This document shows positions 1 through 7,688 of a stretch of 64,000 bases of DNA, piece by piece (positions within the stretch are counted from its first letter, which is position 1; every line of letters begins with the position of its first letter). The stretch comes from GCA-2862585 sp965277895 (GTDB lineage Bacteria > Bacteroidota > Bacteroidia > Flavobacteriales > UBA7312). The notes beneath the pieces were generated by a model. It worked only from the letters and a program-made list of their open reading frames with translations, searched no databases and was not told where the DNA came from. The position numbers and the translations under genes are program-made. The stretch is from assembly GCA_965277895.1 (NCBI GenBank), contig CBDIDR010000001.1, forward strand, positions 1,697,645 to 1,761,644. Direction: 5' to 3'.

Positions 1-2
1 AT

Positions 3-503
3 GTAGAAGAAAATACTATTTCAATACGTGAGAAAGTAGGCTATTTAGCTGAGCACAATCCTCTTTATTTAGAGTTGTACATCAAAGAATACCTCTCTTT
101 TATAGCTGACACTTACGGATGCTCTAAAGAACGCATCAATGAGATGATTGATTTGACTGGCTTAACTCCCGAACAGCACAAGAAAATTGGGGAATTATCT
201 AAAGGTTACAGACAGAGAGTAGGTCTGGCAGCTGCCTTAATTCATAATCCTGAAGTACTCATTTTGGACGAGCCTACTACTGGACTAGACCCTAATCAAT
301 TAGTTGAAATAAGAAACCTTATCAGAGAAAGTGGAAAGGATAAAACCGTAATGCTTTCGACACATATTATGCAAGAGGTTGAAAAAATGTGTAATCGTGT
401 TATCATCATCAACAAAGGTAAAATAGTAGCTGATGAAATGTTATCCTCACTTAAAGAAAAGAAAGTGGACTTAGAGTCATACTTTCAAAAGCTTACGGCT
501 TAA
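3..503 (+). CDS. gldA: GldA, ABC transporter ATP-binding subunit (5' partial)
   Basis: ATPase subunit of the gliding-associated ABC transporter that works with GldF and GldG at the inner membrane. The frame is open from base 3, so the gene begins before the window and the Walker A motif is missing. Visible in order are the Q-loop region (VGYLAEHNPLYLEL), the ABC signature (LSKGYRQRVGLAAAL), Walker B with the catalytic Glu (LILDEPTTGLDP) and the H-loop (LSTHIMQEVE). The 'AEHNPLYLELYIKEYL' stretch is typical of GldA rather than of general ABC ATPases; that assignment is from family knowledge. The TTG at 75 is internal and not a real start. The stop overlaps the end of a minus-strand metH remnant by two bases, and no terminator is visible after it. 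Confidence 0.85.
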   Translation, partial: VEENTISIREKVGYLAEHNPLYLELYIKEYLSFIADTYGCSKERINEMIDLTGLTPEQHKKIGELSKGYRQRVGLAAALIHNPEVLILDEPTTGLDPNQLVEIRNLIRESGKDKTVMLSTHIMQEVEKMCNRVIIINKGKIVADEMLSSLKEKKVDLESYFQKLTA

Positions 504-604
504 AATAGTTCAGAAGCTATCTTATATATATTATCTGAATTACCCATAGCACCGTCTAAAACAAGTATTCGTTTTTGGAGTAAATTTTCTAGAGTAAATT
601 CCAT
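500..604 (-). pseudogene. metH: metH 5' remnant (homocysteine methyltransferase start, truncated)
   Basis: A 34-codon minus-strand frame lies directly downstream of a SAM-I riboswitch. Its first 21 residues (MEFTLENLLQKRILVLDGAM plus G) match the N-terminus of cobalamin-dependent methionine synthase and homocysteine S-methyltransferase, where R-I-L-V-L-D-G-A-M-G-T opens the barrel domain. After the Gly the match stops: the next 13 residues (NSDNIYKIASELF) are unrelated, and a stop falls inside the last codons of gldA. A full MetH is about 1200 residues (a split barrel subunit about 330), so this cannot be a working enzyme. The breakpoint is near base 540. It may be a genomic deletion or rearrangement, or an assembly join. 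No insertion sequence or direct repeat was seen at the junction. Confidence 0.7.
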
Positions 605-611
605 AATTTAA

Positions 612-632
612 GTTATTTAACCTTTAAATAAC
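612..632 (-). promoter_or_regulatory. AU-rich hairpin between riboswitch and metH remnant
   Basis: A perfect 9-bp inverted repeat (GTTATTTAA / TTAAATAAC) with a three-base loop touches the last P1 pair of the SAM-I aptamer and ends 7 bases before the ATG. On the RNA its loop exposes AGG. It has no U-tract, so it is not an intrinsic terminator. It may be the expression platform, or a translation-control hairpin; this is inference. Confidence 0.35.
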
Positions 633-766
633 CTATCTTGAAAGAAGTGAAAATGGAATTGATTTTTCTCATCTACCTTCGAATCAATCGAAGTGGGAGT
701 TAGCACCCTGCAAGTCAGGGTTGCTAAGACGTCATCGGGCCCAATCCCTCAGTCTTTCTTGATAAG
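632..766 (-). ncRNA. SAM-I (S-box) riboswitch
   Basis: Read on the minus strand, this region has the S-box core: GAGGGA, then GGCCCGATGA-type sequence (GGGCCCGATGACGTC), then TTAGCAACC. P1 forms between CTTATC..GAAAG (754-766) and CTTTC..GATAGG (632-644), with an AA/AA internal loop. Two further hairpins sit between (GGGTTGCTAA../..CCCTGCAAGTCAGGG region and the ATTCGAAG region). The predicted start of transcription from the TACCTTTG box coincides with the first base of P1. It binds S-adenosylmethionine and normally represses methionine or SAM genes when SAM is high. Here the gene behind it is the truncated metH start. Confidence 0.88.
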
Positions 767-772
767 TTATCA

Positions 773-809
773 CAAAGGTAAGTCGAAAATAATTTAGAAT
801 GCAAAAAAA
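773..809 (-). promoter_or_regulatory. Promoter of the SAM-I riboswitch transcript
   Basis: On the minus strand a -33 box TTTTTTTG (802-809) and a -7 box TACCTTTG (773-780) are separated by 21 bases, fitting the Bacteroidota TTTG/TAnnTTTG promoter. The start point would be about base 767, the 5' edge of the riboswitch P1. This agreement between two independent signals makes the call strong. Confidence 0.7.
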
Positions 810-827
810 TTAATGAATTTATTTTTC

Positions 828-835
828 TAATTTTG
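828..835 (+). promoter_or_regulatory. Candidate metK promoter (-7 box)
   Basis: TAATTTTG matches the Bacteroidota -7 consensus TAnnTTTG. No good -33 box is seen about 19 bases upstream. A start near 842 gives a leader of about 114 bases for metK, unusually long for this window, with a structured element right at its 5' end. Confidence 0.5.
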
Positions 836-848
836 CTGACGATTTAAC

Positions 849-898
849 AAGTGGACAAATTTGGCTGATTGCAACCACTCCAAAAATGCTAAAACAGG
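849..898 (+). ncRNA. Candidate SAM-II-type riboswitch in the metK leader
   Basis: The leader shows the layout of the SAM-II H-type pseudoknot. P1 is AGTGG (850-854) with CCACT (875-879). Loop 1 holds ATTT followed by ATTGCAA immediately before the 3' strand of P1, and a downstream stretch reads ATGCTAAAACAGG (886-898). In SAM-II the UUGC and GCUAAA segments make the ligand pocket, and a loop segment pairs with the 3' GG. Here CTG (865-867) can pair with CAG (895-897) at the equivalent place. The alignment is by eye from memory of the family. How it would control metK is unclear, because the ATG is 57 bases further on and no terminator is seen. Confidence 0.5.
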
Positions 899-955
899 AA
901 TGACTTCGCATCGGCTATTTTCACTTGAATTTATTAATACAAACACTCATAGAAA

Positions 956-2245
956 ATGGCTTATTTTTTCACCTCAGAATCCGTATCAGAAGGACATCCA
1001 GATAAGGTGGCAGACCAAATTTCAGACGCTTTGCTCGATAATTTTTTGGCACAAGACAAAGACTCTAAAGTTGCTTGCGAAACACTAGTAACCACAGGTC
1101 TTACTGTGCTAAGTGGCGAGGTTAAAACCAAAGCCTATGTAGATGTACAAAAAATTGCTAGAAAAGTTATTCGAAAAATAGGCTATAACAAATCTGAATA
1201 TCAATTTGATGCTGATAGTTGTGGTGTTATTTCTGCTATTCACGAACAGTCAGCGGACATCAATCAAGGTGTAGAAGCGGATAAAGGCTTGCATGCTGAA
1301 CAAGGTGCTGGTGACCAAGGGATGATGTTTGGCTACGCTACTGATGAAACCGATAATTACATGCCATTGGCTTTGGATTTATCGCACCGCATCCTCATTG
1401 AATTAGCTGATATTAGAAGAGAGGGGAAGGAAATGACTTATCTAAGGCCTGATTCCAAGTCTCAGGTAACCATCGAATATAGTGATGACAATCAACCTAT
1501 TCGTATAGAGGCTATTGTAGTATCTACTCAACACGATGAATTTATTTTAGCTAAGGAAGATACAGATGCTGCTAAAGCAGAGGCAGAAACTACTATGCAG
1601 AAGCAAATAGAAAATGATGTAAAAACTATTCTTATCCCTAGAGTATTAGCTCAATTGGAAGACCGACAACAAGTTCTTTTTGGAACAGAAAAGTACCATG
1701 TAAATCCTACTGGGAAATTTGTAATTGGAGGACCTCACGGAGATACTGGACTAACTGGTCGTAAAATTATTGTTGATACTTATGGGGGCAAAGGTGCTCA
1801 TGGTGGAGGTGCTTTCTCTGGGAAAGACCCTTCTAAAGTGGATCGTTCGGCAGCTTATGCCACTCGACACATTGCTAAAAATCTTGTAGCTGCAGGACTC
1901 TGTAAACAAGTATTAGTTCAAGTGTCTTATGCCATTGGCGTTGCTAAGCCAATGGGTATATTCGTAGATACATACGGTACTTCAAATGTTGATTTATCAG
2001 ATGGTGAAATCGCTAAAAAGGTAGAAGATATTTTTGATATGAGACCGGCCGCTATTATTGACAGATTGAAACTTAAAAATCCTATCTACCAAGAAACTGC
2101 TGCTTACGGGCATATGGGACGAACTCCTGAAACTAAATCGTTCACTTTTGATATTGAGGGTCAATCGAAAGAGTTGACTTTAGAAACATTTACATGGGAG
2201 AAATTGGACTATGTAGATGACGTCAAAAGAGTGTTTAGCTTATAG
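956..2245 (+). CDS. metK: S-adenosylmethionine synthase MetK
   Basis: Makes S-adenosylmethionine from methionine and ATP in the cytoplasm. The 429-residue product has GHPDK near residue 13 (ATP/metal binding), the signature GAGDQGMMFGYA near residue 117, and the glycine-rich phosphate-binding loop GGGAFSGKDPSKVDRS near residue 283. Its length is normal for Bacteroidota MetK. The ATG at 956 starts exactly at the conserved N-terminus (MAYFFTSESVSEGHPDK). The gene stands alone, divergent from a SAM-I riboswitch and behind a long leader with a candidate SAM-II element, so feedback by its own product is likely. It ends one base from der, which converges on it, with no visible terminator between them. 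Confidence 0.97.
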   Translation: MAYFFTSESVSEGHPDKVADQISDALLDNFLAQDKDSKVACETLVTTGLTVLSGEVKTKAYVDVQKIARKVIRKIGYNKSEYQFDADSCGVISAIHEQSADINQGVEADKGLHAEQGAGDQGMMFGYATDETDNYMPLALDLSHRILIELADIRREGKEMTYLRPDSKSQVTIEYSDDNQPIRIEAIVVSTQHDEFILAKEDTDAAKAEAETTMQKQIENDVKTILIPRVLAQLEDRQQVLFGTEKYHVNPTGKFVIGGPHGDTGLTGRKIIVDTYGGKGAHGGGAFSGKDPSKVDRSAAYATRHIAKNLVAAGLCKQVLVQVSYAIGVAKPMGIFVDTYGTSNVDLSDGEIAKKVEDIFDMRPAAIIDRLKLKNPIYQETAAYGHMGRTPETKSFTFDIEGQSKELTLETFTWEKLDYVDDVKRVFSL

Positions 2246-2246
2246 G

Positions 2247-3551
2247 CTACTTCTTTCTAAAGAAAATCTGAATTGGTACACCGTTAAAGTCAAAACTCTC
2301 TCGAAGTTTATTTTCGATGTATCGTTTATAAGGGTCTTTAATATACTGGGGTAAATTGGCAAAAAAGGCAAACGTTGGCGTCTTAGTTGGCAACTGCGTA
2401 CAGAATTTTATTCGAATGTATTTTCCCTTAGTTGCTGGAGGTGGATTTTGCTCTATAAATGGAAGCATGACATCGTTCAGTTTAGAAGTACTTATACGTG
2501 CTTTTCTGTTTTCTGAAACATCAATAGCTATTTCTAGAGCCTTTAGTAAACGTTGCTTTGTAAGGGCAGAAATAAATAAAATAGGAACGTCAGTAAAAGG
2601 GGCTATTTTTTCACGAATAGCAGTTTCATACGCTTTAGTCGTATGGGTGTCTTTATCAACCAAATCCCATTTATTTACTAGAATAACGATACCCTTATTG
2701 TTTTTGTCTGCTAAATGAAAGATATTCAAATCTTGCGATTCAAAACCTAGTGTAGCATCAATGAGTAACAAGCATACATCGGAATATTCAATGGAGCGAA
2801 TGGAACGCATCACTGAGTAAAACTCGAGGTCTTCGCTGACTTTTTTCTTCTTCCTAACTCCTGCTGTATCTACTAATACGAAATCGTGTCCAAACTTTGT
2901 ATAGTGTGTGTCTAATGAATCTCTGGTTGTACCTGCAATATCGGTAACAATATTTCTTTCCTCGCCTACTAAAGCATTAACAAATGAGGATTTCCCAACA
3001 TTTGGTCGGCCTACTATGGCAAATCGTGGCAAGTCACTCTCTTCTTCTTTTTCAGTGTCTGGAAGTTTACTGACTAATTCATCTAACAACTCCCCTGTTC
3101 CACTTCCGTTGATTGAAGATATGCAGAAATAATCTCCCATTCCTAGAGCGTATAATTCTACAGCTTCTTGCATTATTTGACCATTATCCACTTTGTTGGC
3201 AACGAGAAATACCGGCTTGTCAGATTTACGCAGATGCTTGGCGACGGTTAAATCCATATCAGTCACACCTTCTTGAGCATCCACCAAAAATAAAATGGCG
3301 TTGGCCTCATCAATAGCTAAATTAACTTGCTTTCGTATTTCTCCTTCGAAAATATCGTCAGAACCTACGATATAACCACCGGTATCGATTACAGAAAACT
3401 CTTTACCGTTCCAATCCGTTGTGCCATAATGCCTATCACGTGTTACACCACTAACAGAGTCAACGATAGCTTGTCGCTTCTGAATTAGTCTATTAAAAAA
3501 TGTTGATTTTCCAACATTTGGTCGACCTACTATTGCTACTATATTTCCCAT
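2247..3551 (-). CDS. der: Ribosome biogenesis GTPase Der (EngA)
   Basis: Double-domain GTPase needed for late assembly of the 50S ribosomal subunit. Two G domains are visible. The first has G1 GRPNVGKS at residues 9-16, DTGG (G3) and NKVD (G4). The second has G1 GRPNVGKS at 181-188, DTAG and NKWD. A C-terminal KH-like domain ends in the usual basic tail (..VPIQIFFRKK). The length of 434 is typical. It is the last gene of a minus-strand cluster with ABC-F and era, lying 6 bases after era, so all three are probably co-transcribed as a ribosome-related unit. Confidence 0.97.
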   Translation of the reverse strand: MGNIVAIVGRPNVGKSTFFNRLIQKRQAIVDSVSGVTRDRHYGTTDWNGKEFSVIDTGGYIVGSDDIFEGEIRKQVNLAIDEANAILFLVDAQEGVTDMDLTVAKHLRKSDKPVFLVANKVDNGQIMQEAVELYALGMGDYFCISSINGSGTGELLDELVSKLPDTEKEEESDLPRFAIVGRPNVGKSSFVNALVGEERNIVTDIAGTTRDSLDTHYTKFGHDFVLVDTAGVRKKKKVSEDLEFYSVMRSIRSIEYSDVCLLLIDATLGFESQDLNIFHLADKNNKGIVILVNKWDLVDKDTHTTKAYETAIREKIAPFTDVPILFISALTKQRLLKALEIAIDVSENRKARISTSKLNDVMLPFIEQNPPPATKGKYIRIKFCTQLPTKTPTFAFFANLPQYIKDPYKRYIENKLRESFDFNGVPIQIFFRKK

Positions 3552-3557
3552 CGTGTG

Positions 3558-4439
3558 TTAGTTGTTATAACCGAAACGTTTTAGTTGCTTATCGTCGTTT
3601 CGCCAATCCTTATTGACTTTGACATACAAATCTAAGAATATCTTTTTCTGGAAGAATGTCTCCATATCTCTTCTGGCTAGTGTACCCACTTTTTTTAAGG
3701 CTCTTCCTTTATGCCCTATAATTATGCCCTTTTGTGATTCTCTTGCCACATTGATAATGGCACGTATTTTTATGATTTCTTCTTCATCAAAAAATTCTTC
3801 CACTTCAATTTCTACCGAATATGGAATTTCTTTTTTGTAGTATTTTAATATCTTCTCTCTGATAGTCTCTCCAACAAAAAAGCGTTCCGACTTGTCGGTA
3901 AGAGCGTCTTTATCAAAGTAGGGTGGTGAGACAGGTAAAAGCTCCTTGATTCTATCCATTACTAAATCAAGATTAAATTTATTGAGTGCAGAAATTGGGT
4001 GAATTTCAGCTTTTGGCAAACGTTCTTTCCAAATGGCTATTTGCTCTTTTACAAAATCTTGTTCTACAGTATCAATTTTATTGAGCAGTAATATTAGTGG
4101 AATGTCTGTATTCTGAAGTCTTTCAAAAAGCTTCATATCCTTCAGCTCTTTTTCTCCAGTCTCCACCATGTAAATAAGAATATCAGCATCCTGAAAAGCA
4201 CCATGAACGAAATCCATCATATTTTCTTGTAGCTTGTAGGCTGGGTCAATAACGCCTGGAGTGTCAGAAAAAATGATTTGATGCTCATCATCATTAACAA
4301 TACCCAATATCCTATGGCGAGTCGTCTGAGCCTTTGAAGTGATAATTGATAAACGTTCACCAACCAAAGCGTTCATCAAAGTTGACTTACCAACATTTGG
4401 ATTACCAATGATATTTACATAGCCTGCTTTGTGTTCCAT
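3558..4439 (-). CDS. era: GTPase Era
   Basis: GTPase that binds 16S rRNA and helps mature the 30S subunit. At 293 residues it has normal length. The N-terminal G domain shows GNPNVGKS at 12-19, DTPG (G3) and NKID (G4). The C-terminal KH RNA-binding domain contains the GHKGRALKKVG loop followed by the conserved IFLDLYVKV strand. Its ATG overlaps the stop of the upstream ABC-F gene by one base (TAATG), so translational coupling is likely. It is followed by der after 6 bases. Confidence 0.97.
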   Translation of the reverse strand: MEHKAGYVNIIGNPNVGKSTLMNALVGERLSIITSKAQTTRHRILGIVNDDEHQIIFSDTPGVIDPAYKLQENMMDFVHGAFQDADILIYMVETGEKELKDMKLFERLQNTDIPLILLLNKIDTVEQDFVKEQIAIWKERLPKAEIHPISALNKFNLDLVMDRIKELLPVSPPYFDKDALTDKSERFFVGETIREKILKYYKKEIPYSVEIEVEEFFDEEEIIKIRAIINVARESQKGIIIGHKGRALKKVGTLARRDMETFFQKKIFLDLYVKVNKDWRNDDKQLKRFGYNN

Positions 4440-6394
4440 TATAGTTTTGAGCGTTTATGTTTTAATTCTTCCAAACGTTCTAAAGACTCTTCCCAACTGC
4501 TCATATTTTCATTCAGTTCGTTTTGCTTGTCTTGGTAAGATTCGAAAAAACCTTTTTGCGAAGATAACTCTTTGTAGCGTTCTGGGTTCGCTAATTCTTC
4601 ATCTAATTCTTTTAGCTCTTTTTCTAGACGCTCTACTGCTCTTTCAAACTGTCCTACTTTATTGGATAGTTTACGAATGTCTTTGTCGAGCTGTTTACGT
4701 TCATTGAAGGTTTGTTTATTGGCTGAATCATCCGACTTTTTGACTTTACTCTTTTGCTTATTCTCTAATTCAAATTGCGTAAAATCTTGTACTTTCTTTT
4801 CTTTCAAGAAGTCATTGATATCCCCCAAGTATTCCTTTATATTTTTGTCTTTGAATTCGTAAACTTTCTCGGTTAAGTCTTCCAGAAAATCTCTATCGTG
4901 AGATACTATTATTAAGGTGCCGTCGTAATTCCTCAAAGCTCTCTTTAAAATGTCTTTGGACACCATATCCAAGTGATTGGTAGGCTCATCCAAAATCAAG
5001 AGGTTGACTGGCTCTAATAGTAATTTACACAGTGCTACTCTTGCTCTTTCTCCTCCAGAAAGGACTTTTACCTTTTTCTGAACTGTGTCTCCGCTAAATA
5101 AGAATGAGCCGAGCATATCTCTCACTCGTGGTCGACTATGTTCATCGGCAGCGTCTTCAACTACTTCAAAAATGCTTTTATTTTCATCCAATAATTCTGA
5201 CTGATTTTGGGCGTAATAACCGACTTTTACTTGGTAGCCGTATTCTATTTCTCCATCATATTTGATAGCATTCACAATCATTTTTGCTAGTGTGGTTTTA
5301 CCCTCGCCGTTCTTCCCAACGAAAGCAATTTTATCCCCTCTTTCAAGCATTAAATTAACACCCTTTAACACTTGCAAGTCATCGTAGTTTTTAGAAACAT
5401 TAGATACTTTGAGTGTTACTTTTCCAGAGTGGGGAGCAGGTGGAAACTTAAAATACATTGAAGCTGTTTCGTCTTGTTCTACTTCAATTAAGTCCATTTT
5501 GTCCAACTTTTTAATCAAACTCTGAGCAAAAGAGGCTTTGCTTTTCTTAGCTCTAAACTTTTCGATAAGCATTTTGGTTTGCTTAATCTCTTTATCTTGA
5601 TTTTTCTTGGACTGAATTTGTTTTTCTTGCCTATCTTTTCTGAGCTCTACATACTTGGAATAACTTGCTTTGTAATCGTTAGCCTTTCCAAGAATAAGGT
5701 CGATTGTCCTATTAGTTACAGCATCCAAAAAGGTTCTATCGTGAGAAACCAAAACAACTGCTCCTGAATAATTTTTTAGCCAACCTTCTAGCCAAACAAT
5801 GGATTCAATATCTAGATGGTTGGTAGGCTCATCAAGTAATAAAACATCTGGCTTACTTAATAAGATTTTTGCTAACTCCAGTCGCATTCTCCAGCCTCCA
5901 CTGAACTCATTTGTTTGTCGTTCAAAATCATCAAGCTGAAAGCCTAGTCCTATTAAAACCTGACTCATTTCTGATTGAATGGTATAACCTCCTAACATTC
6001 CGAAGCGTTCATTTAAATCGTTCAAATCGGTAATGAGTTGCATATAGCCGTCGCTTTCGTAATCCGTTCGCTCACTCATTTCTAGGTTAACGGCAGTGAT
6101 TTGTTGCTCAAGTTTTTTTATTTCCTGAAAGGCTTGTTCGGCTTCCTCTTGTACTGTTCTTCCCTCTTCAAACTCTAAGTCTTGCCTTAAATAGCCTATC
6201 GTAGACTCATTTGGAGTAGATATTGAGCCTTCATTGGCTTTTTGCTCTCCCGATAAAATTCTTAGTAAGGTTGACTTCCCTGCCCCATTCTTTCCAACTA
6301 AACCTATACGGTCACCCTTGTTCACCATAAATGAAACATCGTCGAACAGTTCTTGCCCGCCAAAGTAAACCGATATGTTATTCGCTGAAATCAT
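4439..6394 (-). CDS. ABC-F family ATPase
   Basis: Soluble ribosome-associated ATPase of the ABC-F (Uup/YdiF/EttA) family; such proteins act at the ribosomal E site or in antibiotic protection. Two ABC domains are visible: Walker A GKNGAGKST with signature FSGGWRMRLELAK, and GKNGEGKTT with signature LSGGERARVALCK. Each ends in LDEPTNHLD. Between them is the charged linker typical of ABC-F, and a C-terminal coiled coil rich in Lys and Glu. No membrane segments are present. I place the start at the ATG at 6394 (MISANNISVYFGG); the frame extends six codons further, but family members begin here. First gene of the era-der cluster. The exact subfamily is not certain. Confidence 0.93.
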   Translation of the reverse strand: MISANNISVYFGGQELFDDVSFMVNKGDRIGLVGKNGAGKSTLLRILSGEQKANEGSISTPNESTIGYLRQDLEFEEGRTVQEEAEQAFQEIKKLEQQITAVNLEMSERTDYESDGYMQLITDLNDLNERFGMLGGYTIQSEMSQVLIGLGFQLDDFERQTNEFSGGWRMRLELAKILLSKPDVLLLDEPTNHLDIESIVWLEGWLKNYSGAVVLVSHDRTFLDAVTNRTIDLILGKANDYKASYSKYVELRKDRQEKQIQSKKNQDKEIKQTKMLIEKFRAKKSKASFAQSLIKKLDKMDLIEVEQDETASMYFKFPPAPHSGKVTLKVSNVSKNYDDLQVLKGVNLMLERGDKIAFVGKNGEGKTTLAKMIVNAIKYDGEIEYGYQVKVGYYAQNQSELLDENKSIFEVVEDAADEHSRPRVRDMLGSFLFSGDTVQKKVKVLSGGERARVALCKLLLEPVNLLILDEPTNHLDMVSKDILKRALRNYDGTLIIVSHDRDFLEDLTEKVYEFKDKNIKEYLGDINDFLKEKKVQDFTQFELENKQKSKVKKSDDSANKQTFNERKQLDKDIRKLSNKVGQFERAVERLEKELKELDEELANPERYKELSSQKGFFESYQDKQNELNENMSSWEESLERLEELKHKRSKL

Positions 6395-6471
6395 AAGCGT
6401 GCAAAAGTACACTATTTTAATAGCCTCTAAAAAAGAGAAGTTAAAAATGAAACGATAATGTAATTTTAGTG

Positions 6472-6479
6472 TATATTTG
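6472..6479 (+). promoter_or_regulatory. tRNA-fMet promoter (-7 box)
   Basis: TATATTTG matches TAnnTTTG exactly and ends 9 bases before the first base of the tRNA. The tRNA-Val gene further on carries the same octamer. No clear -33 TTG is seen. Confidence 0.6.
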
Positions 6480-6488
6480 CCCCCATAT

Positions 6489-6561
<73 letters not shown>

Positions 6562-6567
6562 CTAAAC

Positions 6568-6602
6568 AAAACGGATTAGCAAAAACACTAATCCGTTTTT
6601 TT
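6568..6602 (+). terminator. Rho-independent terminator after tRNA-fMet
   Basis: A 12-bp stem AAAACGGATTAG / CTAATCCGTTTT with an 8-base loop is followed by a T-run. It lies 6 bases after the tRNA. Confidence 0.85.
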
Positions 6603-6619
6603 ATATAGTTCGTAAAAAA

Positions 6620-7108
6620 ATGAAAACCTTAATACTTATTGTAGCAATAGTATCTACTGGCTTAATGGCTGGCATATTCTTTACTTGGACAAATGCCGTA
6701 AAACCGGGAATAGGAACTCTAGATGATATGACTTATATGAAAGCTTTTCAAGCAATGAATCGCCTCATACTCAATCCATTATTTTACATAGTATTTATTC
6801 TGCCTGTTTTATCCATTGCTATTTCTACATATATGAGTTTTGGCTCTACAAAAGAGTATGTTTTCGAATTATTATTAACTGCGACACTAATCTACTGCTT
6901 AGGAGTTTTTTTGGTAACTATCGCTGGCAATATTCCATTAAATGAGTTGTTAGAACATACAGATTTGGAGAAAATAAGTCAAATAGAATTGGGCGAATTG
7001 AGAAAAAAAATAGAACATAAATGGAACAACTTAAATCTTATAAGAACTGTATCTTCTTTCATTGCTTTTGTACTATTAGTCATTAGCTTTTATTTTAAGC
7101 ATCAGTAG
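6620..7108 (+). CDS. DUF1772 / anthrone-oxygenase-like membrane protein
   Basis: A 162-residue integral membrane protein with about four hydrophobic helices (roughly 1-22, 50-72, 80-105 and 138-160). The N-terminal pattern with GIFFTWTNAVKPG, followed by FQAMNRLILNP, matches the DUF1772 family, which includes fungal anthrone oxygenases but is mostly uncharacterised in bacteria. The charged stretch between the last two helices (EHTDLEKISQIELGELRKKIEHKWN) has the family's usual W-N motif before the last helix. It is followed closely by an FMN reductase, a common redox-type neighbour. Its function cannot be read from the sequence. Confidence 0.75.
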   Translation: MKTLILIVAIVSTGLMAGIFFTWTNAVKPGIGTLDDMTYMKAFQAMNRLILNPLFYIVFILPVLSIAISTYMSFGSTKEYVFELLLTATLIYCLGVFLVTIAGNIPLNELLEHTDLEKISQIELGELRKKIEHKWNNLNLIRTVSSFIAFVLLVISFYFKHQ

Positions 7109-7154
7109 ATTTTTATATTTGTATACAATTTTTTTTGACTTTTTTACCAATAAT

Positions 7155-7688
7155 ATGACTCATATAATAGCCTTTGGCGCAAGCTCATCTAAACGATCTA
7201 TGAATAAAGCATTGGCTACATATACTGCCAATAATATCCCTAATGTAAAAGTTACTGTCATCGATTTAAACGATTATGAAATGCCTATTTATAGTATCGA
7301 TAGAGAAGAAAAAGAGGGTATTCCTGAACTTGCTCTTCAGTTTAAAGAATTAATAAAGAAATCGGATGGAATTATCATTTCATTTGCCGAACACAATGGC
7401 GTTTATACCACTGCATTTAAAAATATTTTTGATTGGATATCAAGAATTGAAAAGGTCGTTTGGTGTGATAAGCCTATGTTATTGATGGCAACATCGCCAG
7501 GTGGTCGTGGTGGCAAATCAGTATTAGAAGTCGCCCATCAGCGATTTTCTAGAGAAAATTCAAATGAAATCCCTACCTTCTCATTACCGTCTTTTAATCA
7601 GAATTTTAATCCTGAAACAGGTATTACTAAGCCCGAATTAGCTAAAGATTTTGATACAGCAGTCACTAGTTTTATAGATCAACTATGA
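7155..7688 (+). CDS. NAD(P)H-dependent FMN reductase family protein
   Basis: Flavodoxin-fold oxidoreductase of the NADPH-dependent FMN reductase family (about 177 residues), which transfers electrons from NAD(P)H to FMN or small acceptors. The phosphate loop FGASSSKRSMNKAL is at the N-terminus, followed by IDLNDYEMPIYSID and the flavin-binding GIIISFAEHNGVYTTAFKNIFDW. The segment TSPGGRGGKSVLEV is also typical. I start at the ATG at 7155 (MTHIIAFGASSS); an upstream in-frame start adds only a T-rich untranslated segment. Its stop overlaps the next ATG (ATGA). Confidence 0.85.
   Translation: MTHIIAFGASSSKRSMNKALATYTANNIPNVKVTVIDLNDYEMPIYSIDREEKEGIPELALQFKELIKKSDGIIISFAEHNGVYTTAFKNIFDWISRIEKVVWCDKPMLLMATSPGGRGGKSVLEVAHQRFSRENSNEIPTFSLPSFNQNFNPETGITKPELAKDFDTAVTSFIDQL

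Noticed and set aside
500..620. Transposon or phage insertion as the cause of the metH truncation
   Set aside because: No inverted repeats, transposase fragment or target duplication can be seen at the junction near 540.
861..1088. 75-codon plus-strand frame (M-A-D-C-N-H-S-K..) over the metK leader and start
   Set aside because: It overlaps the metK coding region in another frame, has no family match, and its first part is the structured leader. An ATG at 900 within it could be a short upstream frame, but nothing supports a protein.
2240..2250. Shared bidirectional terminator between metK and der
   Set aside because: The stops are one base apart and no hairpin with a T-run is present there.
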